Both the position numbers and the translations under genes were made by a program. Below, in pieces: positions 19,152-28,166 of a DNA stretch of 64,000 bases. Under the pieces are notes generated by a model. That model saw only the letters and a list, made by a program, of their open reading frames with translations, was not told the origin of the DNA and searched no databases. Numbering within the stretch: position 1 is the stretch's first letter; each line of letters starts with the position of its first letter. The stretch is taken from contig NZ_FNEI01000007.1 in the NCBI RefSeq assembly GCF_900099975.1, positions 117,157 through 181,156 of the forward strand. The letters run 5' to 3'. This stretch comes from Arthrobacter cupressi (lineage in GTDB: Bacteria > Actinomycetota > Actinomycetes > Actinomycetales > Micrococcaceae).

Positions 19152-20216
19152 ATGACGCCAGCTCCCAGCACCACCATCCGCGCCGCCGTCGCCGGTTACG
19201 GCCTCTCCGGCAGCGTCTTCCACGCCCCGTTCCTCGCGGCGGACCCGGCGTACTCGCTGGACGTGATCGCCACTTCCGACGCCGGCCGCCGCAAGGCGGC
19301 AACCGAGCGCTATCCAGGTGTGAAGCTCGTGGACCGCCCCGAGGACATCCTCGCGCTCGCCGGCGAGCTGGACCTGATAGTCCTCGGCACGCCGCCGGCC
19401 AGCCATTACCCGCTCGCGAAAGCCGCGCTGGAAGCCGGGCTCGACGTCGTCGTGGACAAACCGTTCGCCGTGCACAGCGCGCAGGCGCGGGAACTGATCG
19501 AACTGGCGGGGCGGCTCGGCAGGGTGCTCACCGTGTACCAGAACCGCCGCTGGGATGGGGACGCGCTCACCGTGAAGAAGCTGCTCGACGCCGGCGTGCT
19601 GGGCCGGGTGCTGCGGTTCGAAAGCTCCATGGAGCGCTGGGCGCCGGAGATCAGCAAGGCGTGGAAGGCCGGCGCGGGCGTGGACGACGGCGGCGGCGTC
19701 CTGTTCGACCTCGGCACCCACGTGCTGGACCTGGCCGTGCAGCTGCTCGGACCGGCGACGGTCAGCCACGCGGAAATCACCGCGCGGCGGCCGCAGGAAC
19801 GCGCCGACGACGACGTCTTCCTGGTCCTCCGGCATGAGTCCGGGGTCATCAGCCACCATGCCCTGAACCTGAGCAGCCGCCTGCACGGCCCGCGTTTCCG
19901 GATCCTGGGCAGCGACGGCGGCTTCGTGAAATACGGCGTCGACCCGCAGGAACCTTTCATCCTGGCCGGCGGCCTGCCCACGGACCCGGCCTACGGTCTG
20001 GATGCCCAGGAACATTACGGCATCCTCGAGCGCGACGGCGTCCAAACCCCGGTCCCCACCGAACGCGGCGCCTACCAGGAGTTCTACCGGATCCTCGCGG
20101 ACAAGATCGCCGACGGCGGAGCCTCCTCCGCCCTGCCCCTGCCGGTGGATCCGGAGGACCCGGCCGCGGTGCTGGAGCTGATCGAACAGGCGCGGGAGCT
20201 CGCTTCCACACGGTGA
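19152..20216 (+). CDS. Gfo/Idh/MocA family NAD(P)-dependent oxidoreductase
   Basis: This 354-residue oxidoreductase probably acts on a sugar, polyol or related compound. The N-terminal Rossmann motif is AAVAGYGLSGSVFHAPFLA, the family signature EKP-like motif appears as VVDKPFAVHSAQAREL, and the catalytic-region motif is DLGTHVLDLAVQLLG with the conserved His. TAGCCT lies seven bases before ATG 19152, suggesting a leaderless message. It is monocistronic, with a terminator upstream and a convergent gene downstream. Substrate is not predictable. Confidence 0.9.
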   Translation: MTPAPSTTIRAAVAGYGLSGSVFHAPFLAADPAYSLDVIATSDAGRRKAATERYPGVKLVDRPEDILALAGELDLIVLGTPPASHYPLAKAALEAGLDVVVDKPFAVHSAQARELIELAGRLGRVLTVYQNRRWDGDALTVKKLLDAGVLGRVLRFESSMERWAPEISKAWKAGAGVDDGGGVLFDLGTHVLDLAVQLLGPATVSHAEITARRPQERADDDVFLVLRHESGVISHHALNLSSRLHGPRFRILGSDGGFVKYGVDPQEPFILAGGLPTDPAYGLDAQEHYGILERDGVQTPVPTERGAYQEFYRILADKIADGGASSALPLPVDPEDPAAVLELIEQARELASTR

Positions 20217-20233
20217 CCGGACGTGACGTTACC

Positions 20234-20253
20234 CGCAGGCCCGCATGCCTGCG
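20234..20253. terminator. Short hairpin between convergent oxidoreductase genes
   Basis: CGCAGGC pairs with GCCTGCG around a six-base loop between the two stop codons. No T-tract is present, so termination strength is doubtful. Confidence 0.4.
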
Positions 20254-20256
20254 CCG

Positions 20257-21252
<996 letters not shown>

Positions 21253-21258
21253 GGCACC

Positions 21259-21289
21259 AGCCAACCTCTTCGAGCGCGCTCTAAGTCAA
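21259..21289 (-). promoter_or_regulatory. MerR-type promoter of the aldo/keto reductase
   Basis: On the minus strand TTGACT (21289-21284) and TTGGCT (21264-21259) are 19 bases apart, the long spacer typical of MerR-activated promoters. The perfect palindrome GAGCGCGCTC (21272-21281) lies in the spacer. The -35 overlaps the MerR stop codon. The ATG begins six bases after the -10. Confidence 0.6.
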
Positions 21290-21654
21290 GAACCCTCTAC
21301 GAACCCTCGGTACAGCTCGATTTTCGTTTCGATCGCGGCCAGGTGCGCCTGGGCCTGGCGCAACTGGTCCCGCACCTTCTCCCGGTGTTCCAGCAGGAGG
21401 TTCAGCCGCTTCGGAACGGAGGCGTCGCCGTCGCGCACCAGTTGCGCGTAGCGGCGGATTTCGGCCACGGGCATGCCCGTGGCCCGCAACCGAGCCACCA
21501 TGATGATGCCGCCCACGTCGCGTTCGCTGTACGCCCGGCGGCCCGACGACGCCCGCCCCACTTCACCCGGCAGCAGCCCGTCGCGTTCGTAGTACCGGAG
21601 TGTGTGGGCGCTCAATCCGGTCTGTTCTGCCACCTGCGCGATCGTGAAGCTCAT
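21286..21654 (-). CDS. MerR family transcriptional regulator
   Basis: The 122-residue product from ATG 21654 (SD GGAGA) starts with the MerR winged helix SFTIAQVAEQTGLSAHTLRYYERDGLLPG. YSERDVGGIIMVARLRATGMPVAEIRRYAQLV completes the domain, then comes a C-terminal dimerising coiled coil (LLLEHREKVRDQLRQAQAHLAAIETKIELYRGFV). No cysteine pattern for metals is present, so an organic or electrophile signal is likelier. This subfamily is often linked to aldo/keto reductases. It lies directly upstream of one and its probable operator is in the gap. Confidence 0.9.
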   Translation of the reverse strand: MSFTIAQVAEQTGLSAHTLRYYERDGLLPGEVGRASSGRRAYSERDVGGIIMVARLRATGMPVAEIRRYAQLVRDGDASVPKRLNLLLEHREKVRDQLRQAQAHLAAIETKIELYRGFVEGS

Positions 21655-21702
21655 GTCTCCAGTCTGCACCTTCGTGCGCCAAGTGGGCTTGGGCCTGGAA
21701 AC

Positions 21703-21750
21703 CACGACGGCGGGTTCCCGGCTTCTGCAAGCCGGGAACCCGCCGTCGTG
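21703..21750. terminator. Strong hairpin between ald and the MerR gene
   Basis: Perfect 22-base arms (21703-21724 and 21729-21750) surround a CTGC tetraloop. It lies 18 bases past the ald stop and upstream of the MerR start, so it most likely ends ald transcription. No long T-tract is present. Confidence 0.7.
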
Positions 21751-21768
21751 ATCGCTACCGCGTGGCGG

Positions 21769-22887
21769 CTAGGCGGAAACCAGTTCGTGCCAGTCGGCCA
21801 CGAGGGGCAGGCCGTGGGCCTCGGACACCGAGTGGTGCGCCACGTGGCCGTTGGCGATGTTGAGGCCGGCGGCCAGGGCGGGGTCGCGGTCGAACGCGGC
21901 CTTGACGCCCAGGTTGGCCAGGGCCACCGCGTAGCGCAGGGTGACGTTGGTCAGCGCATACGTGGAGGTGTTCGGCACCGCGCCAGGCATGTTGGCCACG
22001 CAGTAGAAGATGGAGTTGTGCACCTTGTAGGTGGGTTCCTGGTGCGTGGTGGGGTGGGTGTCGGCGAAGCAGCCGCCCTGGTCCACGGCGATGTCCACCA
22101 GCACGGAGCCCGGCTTCATGCGGGAGACCAGCTCGTTGGAGACCAGCTTCGGAGCCTTGGCGCCCGGGATCAGCACGGAGCCGATCACCAGGTCGGCGTC
22201 CACCACGGCCTTTTCGATCTCGTAGGCGTTGGAGGCCACGGTCTTCAGGCGGCCCTGGTACTGGGCGTCCAGTTCGCGCAGGCGGTTGATGTTGATGTCC
22301 ATGATGGTCACGTCGGCGCCGAGGCCCAGGGCCATCGCGGCGGCGTTGGTGCCGGCCACGCCCGCACCCAGCACCACGACCTTGGCCGGGCGCACGCCCG
22401 GGACGCCGCCCAGCAGCACGCCCTTGCCGCCGGCCGGAGCCATGAGCGAGTTGGCGCCCACCTGCACGGACAGGCGGCCGGCAACCTCGGACATCGGTGC
22501 CAGCAGCGGCAGCGCGCGGCCGTCCTGCACGGTTTCGTAGGCGATGGCGGTGACGCCGGAGTTGATGAGCTCCTGGGTCAGCTCGGGCTCGGCGGCCAGG
22601 TGCAGGTAGGTGAAGAGGACCAGGCCCTTGCGGAAGCGGTGGTATTCGGCGGCAATGGGTTCCTTGACCTTCATGACCATGTCGGCGCGGGCCCACACGT
22701 CATCGGCTTCGGCCACGATTTCTGCGCCGGCGATCGAGTATTCCTCGTCGGTGATGCCCGAGCCCAGGCCCGCGCCGCGCTCCACCAGCACGGTGTGGCC
22801 GTGGGTGCGGAACTCATGAACTCCGGCCGCAGTGATGGCTACACGGAATTCGTTGTTCTTGATCTCTTTGGGGACACCGATGATCAT
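21769..22887 (-). CDS. ald: Alanine dehydrogenase
   Basis: This 372-residue NAD-dependent enzyme interconverts L-alanine and pyruvate plus ammonia. The family N-terminus MIIGVPKEIKNNEFRVAIT is present, with the catalytic Lys in MVMKVKEP and His in TYLHLAAEPEL. The NAD motif is VVVLGAGVAGTNAA and the conserved acid lies in VDIAVDQGGCF. ATG 22887 has GGAG six bases upstream and gives the canonical start; ATG 22899 is an alternative. Two direct 12-base repeats about 150-185 bases upstream are candidate regulator sites. In actinobacteria ald is commonly controlled by an Lrp/AsnC protein (AldR), but none is encoded here. Confidence 0.95.
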   Translation of the reverse strand: MIIGVPKEIKNNEFRVAITAAGVHEFRTHGHTVLVERGAGLGSGITDEEYSIAGAEIVAEADDVWARADMVMKVKEPIAAEYHRFRKGLVLFTYLHLAAEPELTQELINSGVTAIAYETVQDGRALPLLAPMSEVAGRLSVQVGANSLMAPAGGKGVLLGGVPGVRPAKVVVLGAGVAGTNAAAMALGLGADVTIMDININRLRELDAQYQGRLKTVASNAYEIEKAVVDADLVIGSVLIPGAKAPKLVSNELVSRMKPGSVLVDIAVDQGGCFADTHPTTHQEPTYKVHNSIFYCVANMPGAVPNTSTYALTNVTLRYAVALANLGVKAAFDRDPALAAGLNIANGHVAHHSVSEAHGLPLVADWHELVSA

Positions 22888-23038
22888 CTTGGGCTCCATT
22901 GTCGAAAGGCTTATTCGGCCTTTGGGCGGTGGGGGACTGTGATTCCAGAATAGGTCCGCTGTGAGCCAGCAGACAGAAAAGCGCCCGACGACGGCGAGCG
23001 ACTTCCGCGTGATTCCGCGGTTTTTGCGATTTTCGACT

Positions 23039-23072
23039 CGACAGATGTCGAGGTGCTGAGCGGCAGATGTCG
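23039..23072. promoter_or_regulatory. Direct repeats upstream of ald
   Basis: CGACAGATGTCG (23039-23050), a palindrome with arms CGACA/TGTCG, recurs as CGGCAGATGTCG (23061-23072), 11/12 identical and exactly 22 bases away. That is two helical turns, so both copies face the same side of the DNA. They lie in the 289-base gap between ald and the zinc-finger gene. Confidence 0.5.
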
Positions 23073-23176
23073 CCTGATGTTGGGTAGTTGGGAGCGGGAG
23101 CAATGTAGCCCAAGGGGCGGCGGGAAGAGCGGTCTCCGTGCTTGTGCACTCTCTTTGGCGGGAGGACTCTTGAGTA

Positions 23177-23548
23177 GTGGGAGCGGCGAATACCGGGGCT
23201 TATGGCCTGATGCCCAGACGGCGATGCAAGTGTTGCGGTCGGTTTATGGCCCGCCGGAAACGTAAGGATGCTGTCTACTGCTCCCCCGGTTGCCGCGACC
23301 GGGTATATCGGCGCCGGCTCCAAGAGGCCTCGGCGATTCTGGCCGATCTGGAATGGCTGCTCGCGCTCGAGAGCGGAGCCGCCATGCCGCGCTGCCCCGG
23401 GTGTGGCCGGCCGCTCAGGCCTGATCACGGAGGGAGGGTTCCGAGGACTGACCGTCGATATTGTTCGGGGGCTTGCCGGACCCGTGCTTGGCGCGCCCGC
23501 AAGGCGTCGGATGGAGCCGTCACAGATCCGCGGGCTGTGACGACTTGA
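23177..23548 (+). CDS. Hypothetical protein with two zinc-finger motifs
   Basis: The family is not recognised. The 123-residue product holds two copies of one motif: CKCCGRFM...YCSPGCRDRVYRRR (about residues 17-46) and CPGCGRPLR...YCSGACRTRAWRARK (about 73-109). Each has CxxC, then YCSxxCR and an arginine-rich tail, as in treble-clef or zinc-ribbon nucleic-acid-binding modules. GTG 23177 has GGAGGA ten bases upstream. ATG 23210 would remove the first 11 residues without affecting the fingers. Base composition seems lower in GC than its neighbours. It sits at the left side of the accessory island and could be part of it. Confidence 0.6.
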   Translation: MGAANTGAYGLMPRRRCKCCGRFMARRKRKDAVYCSPGCRDRVYRRRLQEASAILADLEWLLALESGAAMPRCPGCGRPLRPDHGGRVPRTDRRYCSGACRTRAWRARKASDGAVTDPRAVTT

Positions 23549-23689
23549 GTCGACGGGTAATCGGCTACAACTACTTCTCCGCCATCACGCCCTACGTGTA
23601 CGCCCAGCCCTGAGGGATCTGACGTACGGCAGCCCGGCCAGCCGGAATCCCGAGTGACGGCCTCTCAGGTCGGTGAGTTTCCAGGCAGT

Positions 23690-23749
23690 ATCCGGGTCCA
23701 TGAGTTCTGTTGCAGTGCCTTCAAGGGCAGGAGCCAGTGCCTGTTGCCC
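23690..23749 (-). pseudogene. Remnant of a D-lactate dehydrogenase-like (FAD/Fe-S) gene C-terminus
   Basis: On the minus strand this stretch reads GQQALAPALEGTA-TELMDPD. It matches the end of the larger remnant at 31718-32227 (AQQALAPALEGTA...AELLDPG) with the residues between deleted. The surrounding frame (23585-23803) has no other family likeness. In the 270-base stretch 23549-23818 I see nothing else that is coding. Confidence 0.6.
23712..23747 (+). repeat. Left copy of a 36-base direct repeat bracketing the island
   Basis: Thirty-four of 36 bases match 31839-31874 in the same orientation. The two copies are 8.1 kb apart and enclose the catabolic island. Confidence 0.7.
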
Positions 23750-23818
23750 GCTGCGTGCGGTCCTGGGGCGGGTGGCCGGCAGCAGGCCCGGCCCGCGATC
23801 CACAGGGCGACGAGGCTG

Positions 23819-25159
23819 CTAGCCGGGGTCCGATTGGTGGCGGTCTCTGCCGGCACTATCGGGGACGAAGCGGCCAATGAATGTTGCTGCTATCGCTGCG
23901 AAGAGAGACAGGAGGAGCCACGGCGGCAGTGCGGCGATTGACGGCTTGTAGGCGGGTTCGTAGAGCGGGGCCAGTGCCGTATTGCCGATGACGACGGCGA
24001 GTCCTCCCGCGGTTGCGAGCAATCCGTAAAAGGCTCCTGTGGGACGCCCGGCTGCGAACTCCATGACCAGTCCCATGGCCATGGGCATCACGCACATGTT
24101 TCCCAGGGCAAGGCATGTTACGAGCACGAGTGCCGGAAATATGGGAATGCCGCTTGGCGGAGGAATGACCGCCAGAGCTGCCATGGAAGCGAAGCCGAGT
24201 GACTGCAGGGCAAAGCCGGCAGGAAATGCGATTTCCGGTCCGATTTTGCGCATGAGCCGGGCTAAAGGCCATTGAAGTGTAATAGTCAGGATGGATGCGT
24301 AGGCAAAGACCAAAGCCAACGCGCTTGCACCGGCCCCGCTGCGTTCCAGTTCCACCGGAAGCCCGAAATACAGCTGGTTGGTCGCCAGGAGATTGACGCT
24401 ATAGAAGGCCGTGAACCTGACGAACCTTTTCTCCTTAAGGCAGGACCAGAGGCCCGACGCCGGCGCGCGGGCGGTCTTGCCGCCTGTTGTTTTGGGGGCG
24501 GCACGCTCTGGTTTTGGCAGGAAGAACAGGAAGACGGCAGCCATCACGGCAAAAACCGCTGCCCCAAGCAGCAGTCCGGTATCAAAGCCCATTCTGAGTA
24601 GAAGTGTGGCCAAAAGCGGACCGACAACAGTACCTACCTCGCTGCAGACTACGAGCAAGGAAAAGAGCGTGGATCCCTGGTTTTTCCGTGAGACGGCGCT
24701 GTGTTCGTCGCCTTCCGGTCCGGTGCCTTTCCGGGCAATGCGGTGCTCGGCGGCGGAGGCCACGAGACTTTGCATCGCAGGGGAGAACAGCGCCCCGCCA
24801 ATGCCCGTCACCACGGCGCCGAACAGGAATAGCGGGAAGTCAGCTGCCAACGCCAAAAGCAGAAAGCCCGCAACCCGTACCAGGCAACCCGCAATCAATG
24901 ACTGCCGTGCTCCCCATCGGTCGGCAAGCGCGCCGCCGAAAAGAAACAAGCCCTGCTGTGCAAAGGTGCGCGCGCCAAGGACGATCCCGACCGCCAACGT
25001 TCCCATGCCAAAGTCGTCCCGCATGACGCCTGCGAGAAAGGGCACCACGGAGTAGAAGCCGATGTTGAATATCAACTGGCTGGCCAGCAGCAGCTGTGGG
25101 GCGGGTCCAGTCCCGACAAGACCTTTACGTGCCACGGGAGTGGCCCTGCTCCTAAGCAT
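23819..25159 (-). CDS. MFS transporter of the catabolic island
   Basis: This protein of about 446 residues has 12 predicted membrane helices and the MFS loop motif GGALADRWGARQSLIAG between helices 2 and 3. A basic/acidic central loop (about 190-210) separates the halves. The frame is open upstream to 25327, but ATG 25159 overlaps the stop of the decarboxylase gene by eight bases and gives a normal N-terminus. It is the last gene of a four-gene operon (racemase-like, kinase, decarboxylase, transporter), so it probably imports the substrate of that pathway. Drug export is a weaker alternative. Confidence 0.85.
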   Translation of the reverse strand: MLRSRATPVARKGLVGTGPAPQLLLASQLIFNIGFYSVVPFLAGVMRDDFGMGTLAVGIVLGARTFAQQGLFLFGGALADRWGARQSLIAGCLVRVAGFLLLALAADFPLFLFGAVVTGIGGALFSPAMQSLVASAAEHRIARKGTGPEGDEHSAVSRKNQGSTLFSLLVVCSEVGTVVGPLLATLLLRMGFDTGLLLGAAVFAVMAAVFLFFLPKPERAAPKTTGGKTARAPASGLWSCLKEKRFVRFTAFYSVNLLATNQLYFGLPVELERSGAGASALALVFAYASILTITLQWPLARLMRKIGPEIAFPAGFALQSLGFASMAALAVIPPPSGIPIFPALVLVTCLALGNMCVMPMAMGLVMEFAAGRPTGAFYGLLATAGGLAVVIGNTALAPLYEPAYKPSIAALPPWLLLSLFAAIAATFIGRFVPDSAGRDRHQSDPG

Positions 25160-25772
25160 GCCCTGCGCAGAGATGTGCAACCTGTGCGGCTTGGAGGAGA
25201 CGAATCGGGCGGCCTTGTAGGAGGAAGAACAGGCGGGCCGTCTCTTCCACTTCCTCAACAGCGTCCACGGCCTGCGCCAGGGAAGGTGCGGATACGATCG
25301 GTCCGTGGTTCGCCAGCAGCAGGGCACGGCTCGATGCTGCCGCCTTTTCGGCAGTCTCGCCCAGCCCCTGGTCTCCGGGTGCAGAATAGGGCAACCGGAT
25401 CAGCCGTCCAACCCTCATCACGAAATAGGCTGTCAATGGTGGCAGAACGTCATCGTCGTCCACGTCATCCAAGCACGAAAGCGCTGTCGCATACGTGGAG
25501 TGCAAGTGGGCGACGGCATGGTCCTGCGGCCGTGCCCGGTACATCGCCAAGTGCAGGAATGCTTCCTTGGACGGCTGGGCCCCGAACAGATGTTCGCCGG
25601 CGTCGGAAACCATTGAGAGGTCGTCTGTTCTGAGTTCTCCGAGGGAGGCGTTGGTGGGGGTGACCAGCATCCCGCCCTCCACGCGCAGACTCAAGTTTCC
25701 GGATGTTCCCCTGGTGAGGCCTCTTTGGTGCAAGGACCTGGCCAGTCGCACGAGTTCATGGCGGCTGTCCAT
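25152..25772 (-). CDS. otnC: Class II aldolase/adducin family protein, probable 3-oxo-tetronate 4-phosphate decarboxylase
   Basis: Homologues called OtnC convert 3-oxo-tetronate 4-phosphate to dihydroxyacetone phosphate and CO2, acting after OtnK. The 206-residue product has the phosphate-binding motif RGTSGNLSLR, the catalytic acid in PSKEAFLHLAMYRARP, zinc ligands in VAHLHSTYATALSCL and a late His in LLANHGPIVS. ATG 25772 lies five bases after the kinase stop; ATG 25796 is possible but would overlap the kinase gene. Adjacency to an OtnK-type kinase is the main support for the specific function. Confidence 0.82.
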   Translation of the reverse strand: MDSRHELVRLARSLHQRGLTRGTSGNLSLRVEGGMLVTPTNASLGELRTDDLSMVSDAGEHLFGAQPSKEAFLHLAMYRARPQDHAVAHLHSTYATALSCLDDVDDDDVLPPLTAYFVMRVGRLIRLPYSAPGDQGLGETAEKAAASSRALLLANHGPIVSAPSLAQAVDAVEEVEETARLFFLLQGRPIRLLQAAQVAHLCAGHA

Positions 25773-25777
25773 GCCGG

Positions 25778-27064
25778 TCACCGGTCGTGGTCCCATGCGT
25801 CAAGGAAGAGTCTCGGGTTCCCAAAGTTGCCGGACTTGAGCAGGATGGCGAACTCGTCGCCGGTTTCCGTAGTCAACCACGGCACGCCGGGGGCGACTTC
25901 CCTGCCGACCCGGGCGGTGGTGATGCCAAGGCGCCGAACGACAGCGCCCGACGTTTCTCCGCCGGCGACGATCAGTTGCCGGCACCCCAGGCCGATGAGT
26001 CCTCCTGCGATCGTGGAGAGGCTCTCCTCTGTTATCTCGGCGGCCCGGGCCCTCCCAAGCTGCCTTTGCGCCCTCGCCACTTCCTCCGGCGATGCGGTGG
26101 AATGGATCAGGACCGGGCCATCAACAATGTTCTGCCGTGCGAAGTCCAGCGCCTCGGCGACCACATCCTGTCCTTCAGCGATGGCGACAGGGTCAACGAG
26201 GAAGCAGGGGCGTGACTGGCGGAACGTCTCAATCTGCGCTCTCGTCATCTCCGAGCAACTGCCGGCGACGATCGCGGCGGGACCCGTTGGCCGGATCACC
26301 CGCTCTGACTCTGCTTGGACGCCGGACTTGCGGGCCAGCGCAAGCCCGACAACCAGCCCTGATCCTCCCGTAACAAGGGGATGACCGAGTAGTGCAGCAC
26401 CCAGCACTGCCAGATGGCGGTCATCGAGAGTGTCAACGACGGCGTATCCGGTAGCCGAGGCACGCAGCGCCTCGAATTGCGCTTGGACTGCAGCTGCACC
26501 AGCTTCGATTGCGCTGTAGCCAATGTGGCCGACGAGGGTCCGGGTCTGCGCCTGAAGTAGCCGCGGAACGTTCGAGTCGGACATCGGGGTCAGAGGGTGG
26601 TTCCGCATGGAAGACTCCTGCAGGAGGTCCTTGCCCGCGAACAGCACACCGTTGTACACGGTCCGCTGCAAAGCCGGATTACCCGGAGCCACCACCGTGA
26701 CATGGCCGTCCGGGACGAACTCGTTGCGCAGGGCGTCTGCGACGGGGCCGATGTTGCCTTCGGGGGTCGAGTCGAACGTCGAGCAGTATTTGAAGTAGAG
26801 CTGCTGAACTCCCCGCGACTTGAGGGCGCGCGCAGCCGCGAGAGACTGCTCCACAGCCTCGGCGGCGGGCACGCTCCGTGTCTTCAGGGAAACGACGATG
26901 CAGTCGACGTCGTGCAGGTGCAACGACGGCTCAGGGATGCCGAAGGTCTGGACCACGCGCATCCCGGCGCGCACAAGTGCGCCGGCCACGTCGGAGGCAC
27001 CCGTGTAGTCATCGGCGATAACTCCCAGCCACGGGACAACCGCTTTTGTTGGTGATTTTGACAT
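25778..27064 (-). CDS. otnK: Four-carbon acid sugar kinase, 3-oxo-tetronate kinase (OtnK, DUF1537 family)
   Basis: This 428-residue ATP-dependent kinase phosphorylates the C4 hydroxyl of a tetronate-type acid. The N-terminal sugar-acid domain has GVIADDYTGASDVAGAL, YFKYCSTFDSTPEGNIGPV and VVAPGNPALQRTVYNGVLFA. SSMRNHPLTPMSDSNVPRLL is a strong OtnK-type signature. The C-terminal nucleotide domain has VAGSCSEMTRAQIE and the glycine-rich VAGGETSGAVVRRLG. It lies 31 bases after the racemase-like gene and five before the decarboxylase, so all are cotranscribed. Confidence 0.9.
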   Translation of the reverse strand: MSKSPTKAVVPWLGVIADDYTGASDVAGALVRAGMRVVQTFGIPEPSLHLHDVDCIVVSLKTRSVPAAEAVEQSLAAARALKSRGVQQLYFKYCSTFDSTPEGNIGPVADALRNEFVPDGHVTVVAPGNPALQRTVYNGVLFAGKDLLQESSMRNHPLTPMSDSNVPRLLQAQTRTLVGHIGYSAIEAGAAAVQAQFEALRASATGYAVVDTLDDRHLAVLGAALLGHPLVTGGSGLVVGLALARKSGVQAESERVIRPTGPAAIVAGSCSEMTRAQIETFRQSRPCFLVDPVAIAEGQDVVAEALDFARQNIVDGPVLIHSTASPEEVARAQRQLGRARAAEITEESLSTIAGGLIGLGCRQLIVAGGETSGAVVRRLGITTARVGREVAPGVPWLTTETGDEFAILLKSGNFGNPRLFLDAWDHDR

Positions 27065-27095
27065 GGCCGGAATCCTTCCCGGGTAGAAGTAATTC

Positions 27096-27773
27096 TTATG
27101 AGTCTTTGGAGGGGAAGATCGCGCTGAGCTGGGTCATGCCCGAGTCAGGGGAAGTAAGGACGATCGGTCCTCCGGGCTGTTCTTGGGTGTGCTTGACGAC
27201 CCGGGCCATGGACGCTTGGGCGAGAACGACGACGTCGCACTCGGCTGCCAGTTTCAGGAATGCGGCGAGGACCAGCGTGTCATGCTTTTCCCGGTCACCT
27301 GCGCGGAGGGCGTCGAATGCGCCGTCCACCTTTCTGGCGGTGATGTCGGGCGTCTTGTTCTGCCTCGTGGCTGCGGCTTGGACAAGCCGGGTAGTGGGCC
27401 CAAGGGTCGCAGAAACGGTCGCGAGTACGCCGATCCTCTGGCCGGATGCTACAGCGAGGTCCGCCATGGGGGTGTCGATGCGCAGGACGGGGATGGACAC
27501 AAAGTCCTGGGCGGCGGTGGCCGCTTCACCGATGGAGGAGCAACTCACCAACAGCGCTTCGGCACCTGATTCCTCGGCATAGCGGGCATAGCTGATCAAC
27601 CGGCGACGAACATGCCCTGGCGTCAATCCTTCGACTATGGTGTCCCGGAGCAGTGACTCGTCCACGTAATGCAGGACGCGAATGCCAGGAAGGGCGTCCG
27701 AAGCCCGGGCTTCCATGTCCGGGACCAGGCCCGGGACTGTGTGCAGCATTGCAAGCAACGGAGTCTGGTTCAC
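27096..27773 (-). CDS. Asp/Glu/hydantoin racemase-fold protein, first gene of the kinase operon
   Basis: This 225-residue protein has the two half-site cysteine regions of the Asp/Glu racemase superfamily: LLVSCSSIGEAA carries Cys, whereas the second site appears as VVVLAQASMARVV without Cys. The two-cysteine racemase mechanism is therefore doubtful; maleate-isomerase- or decarboxylase-like chemistry is possible. GTG 27773 has GGAAGG at seven bases; ATG 27827 is upstream in frame with a poor site. In the known tetronate pathway an isomerase (OtnI) makes the 3-oxo compound. OtnI is absent here, so this protein is a candidate replacement, which is inference. Confidence 0.8.
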   Translation of the reverse strand: MNQTPLLAMLHTVPGLVPDMEARASDALPGIRVLHYVDESLLRDTIVEGLTPGHVRRRLISYARYAEESGAEALLVSCSSIGEAATAAQDFVSIPVLRIDTPMADLAVASGQRIGVLATVSATLGPTTRLVQAAATRQNKTPDITARKVDGAFDALRAGDREKHDTLVLAAFLKLAAECDVVVLAQASMARVVKHTQEQPGGPIVLTSPDSGMTQLSAIFPSKDS

Positions 27774-27938
27774 GTTCAGGCCTTCCAAAGGAGCGCAGCC
27801 CCGGGGCTGGGGCGCAGTGTTAGTCATGGTTGAGTCTTTCGCTTTGTTAAACGCGGTTGGTGACTTCTGCCGTGGATAGCATGCGTTCTGCTTCCAGCCA
27901 GTCCAGCGTACGAGACGAGAAGCCGCTGATTAGGGCCG

Positions 27939-27957
27939 GATGAGACAAAGCATTATT
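27939..27957 (-). promoter_or_regulatory. Island operator 1, upstream of the racemase-kinase-decarboxylase-transporter operon
   Basis: On the minus strand it reads AATAATGCTTTGTCTCATC and matches operator 3 at 16 of 19 positions. It is oriented toward the minus-strand operon, 166 bases before its GTG. The 393-base gap 27774-28166 also holds operator 2 and the cupin leader; no gene is supported there. Confidence 0.65.
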
Positions 27958-28023
27958 TCTTGAGTCGAAAGGAGTGGGAGCGGTCAGGCTTGAAGTGGCC
28001 CTGCAACTTTTGTCGCTCGAGGA

Positions 28024-28042
28024 AACAATGCATTGCCTGATG
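28024..28042 (+). promoter_or_regulatory. Island operator 2 and promoter of the cupin gene
   Basis: AACAATGCATTGCCTGATG contains the perfect palindrome CAATGCATTG. It matches operator 3 at 17 of 19. Similarity continues through TCTTCTT and a TACGCT -10-like hexamer (28071-28076) to the ribosome-binding site, so the whole 140-base promoter-leader resembles that of the flavoenzyme gene. Confidence 0.7.
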
Positions 28043-28166
28043 CGCCCATAATCAGCATCTTCTTCTCACATACGCTAGCAAGGCCGATGGCAGTGCCCGT
28101 CAGGGGGCAGACCCGGGAATCGGGACAACGGCGTTCAACAAGGGAAAGATTGAGAAGGAGCCAGCT

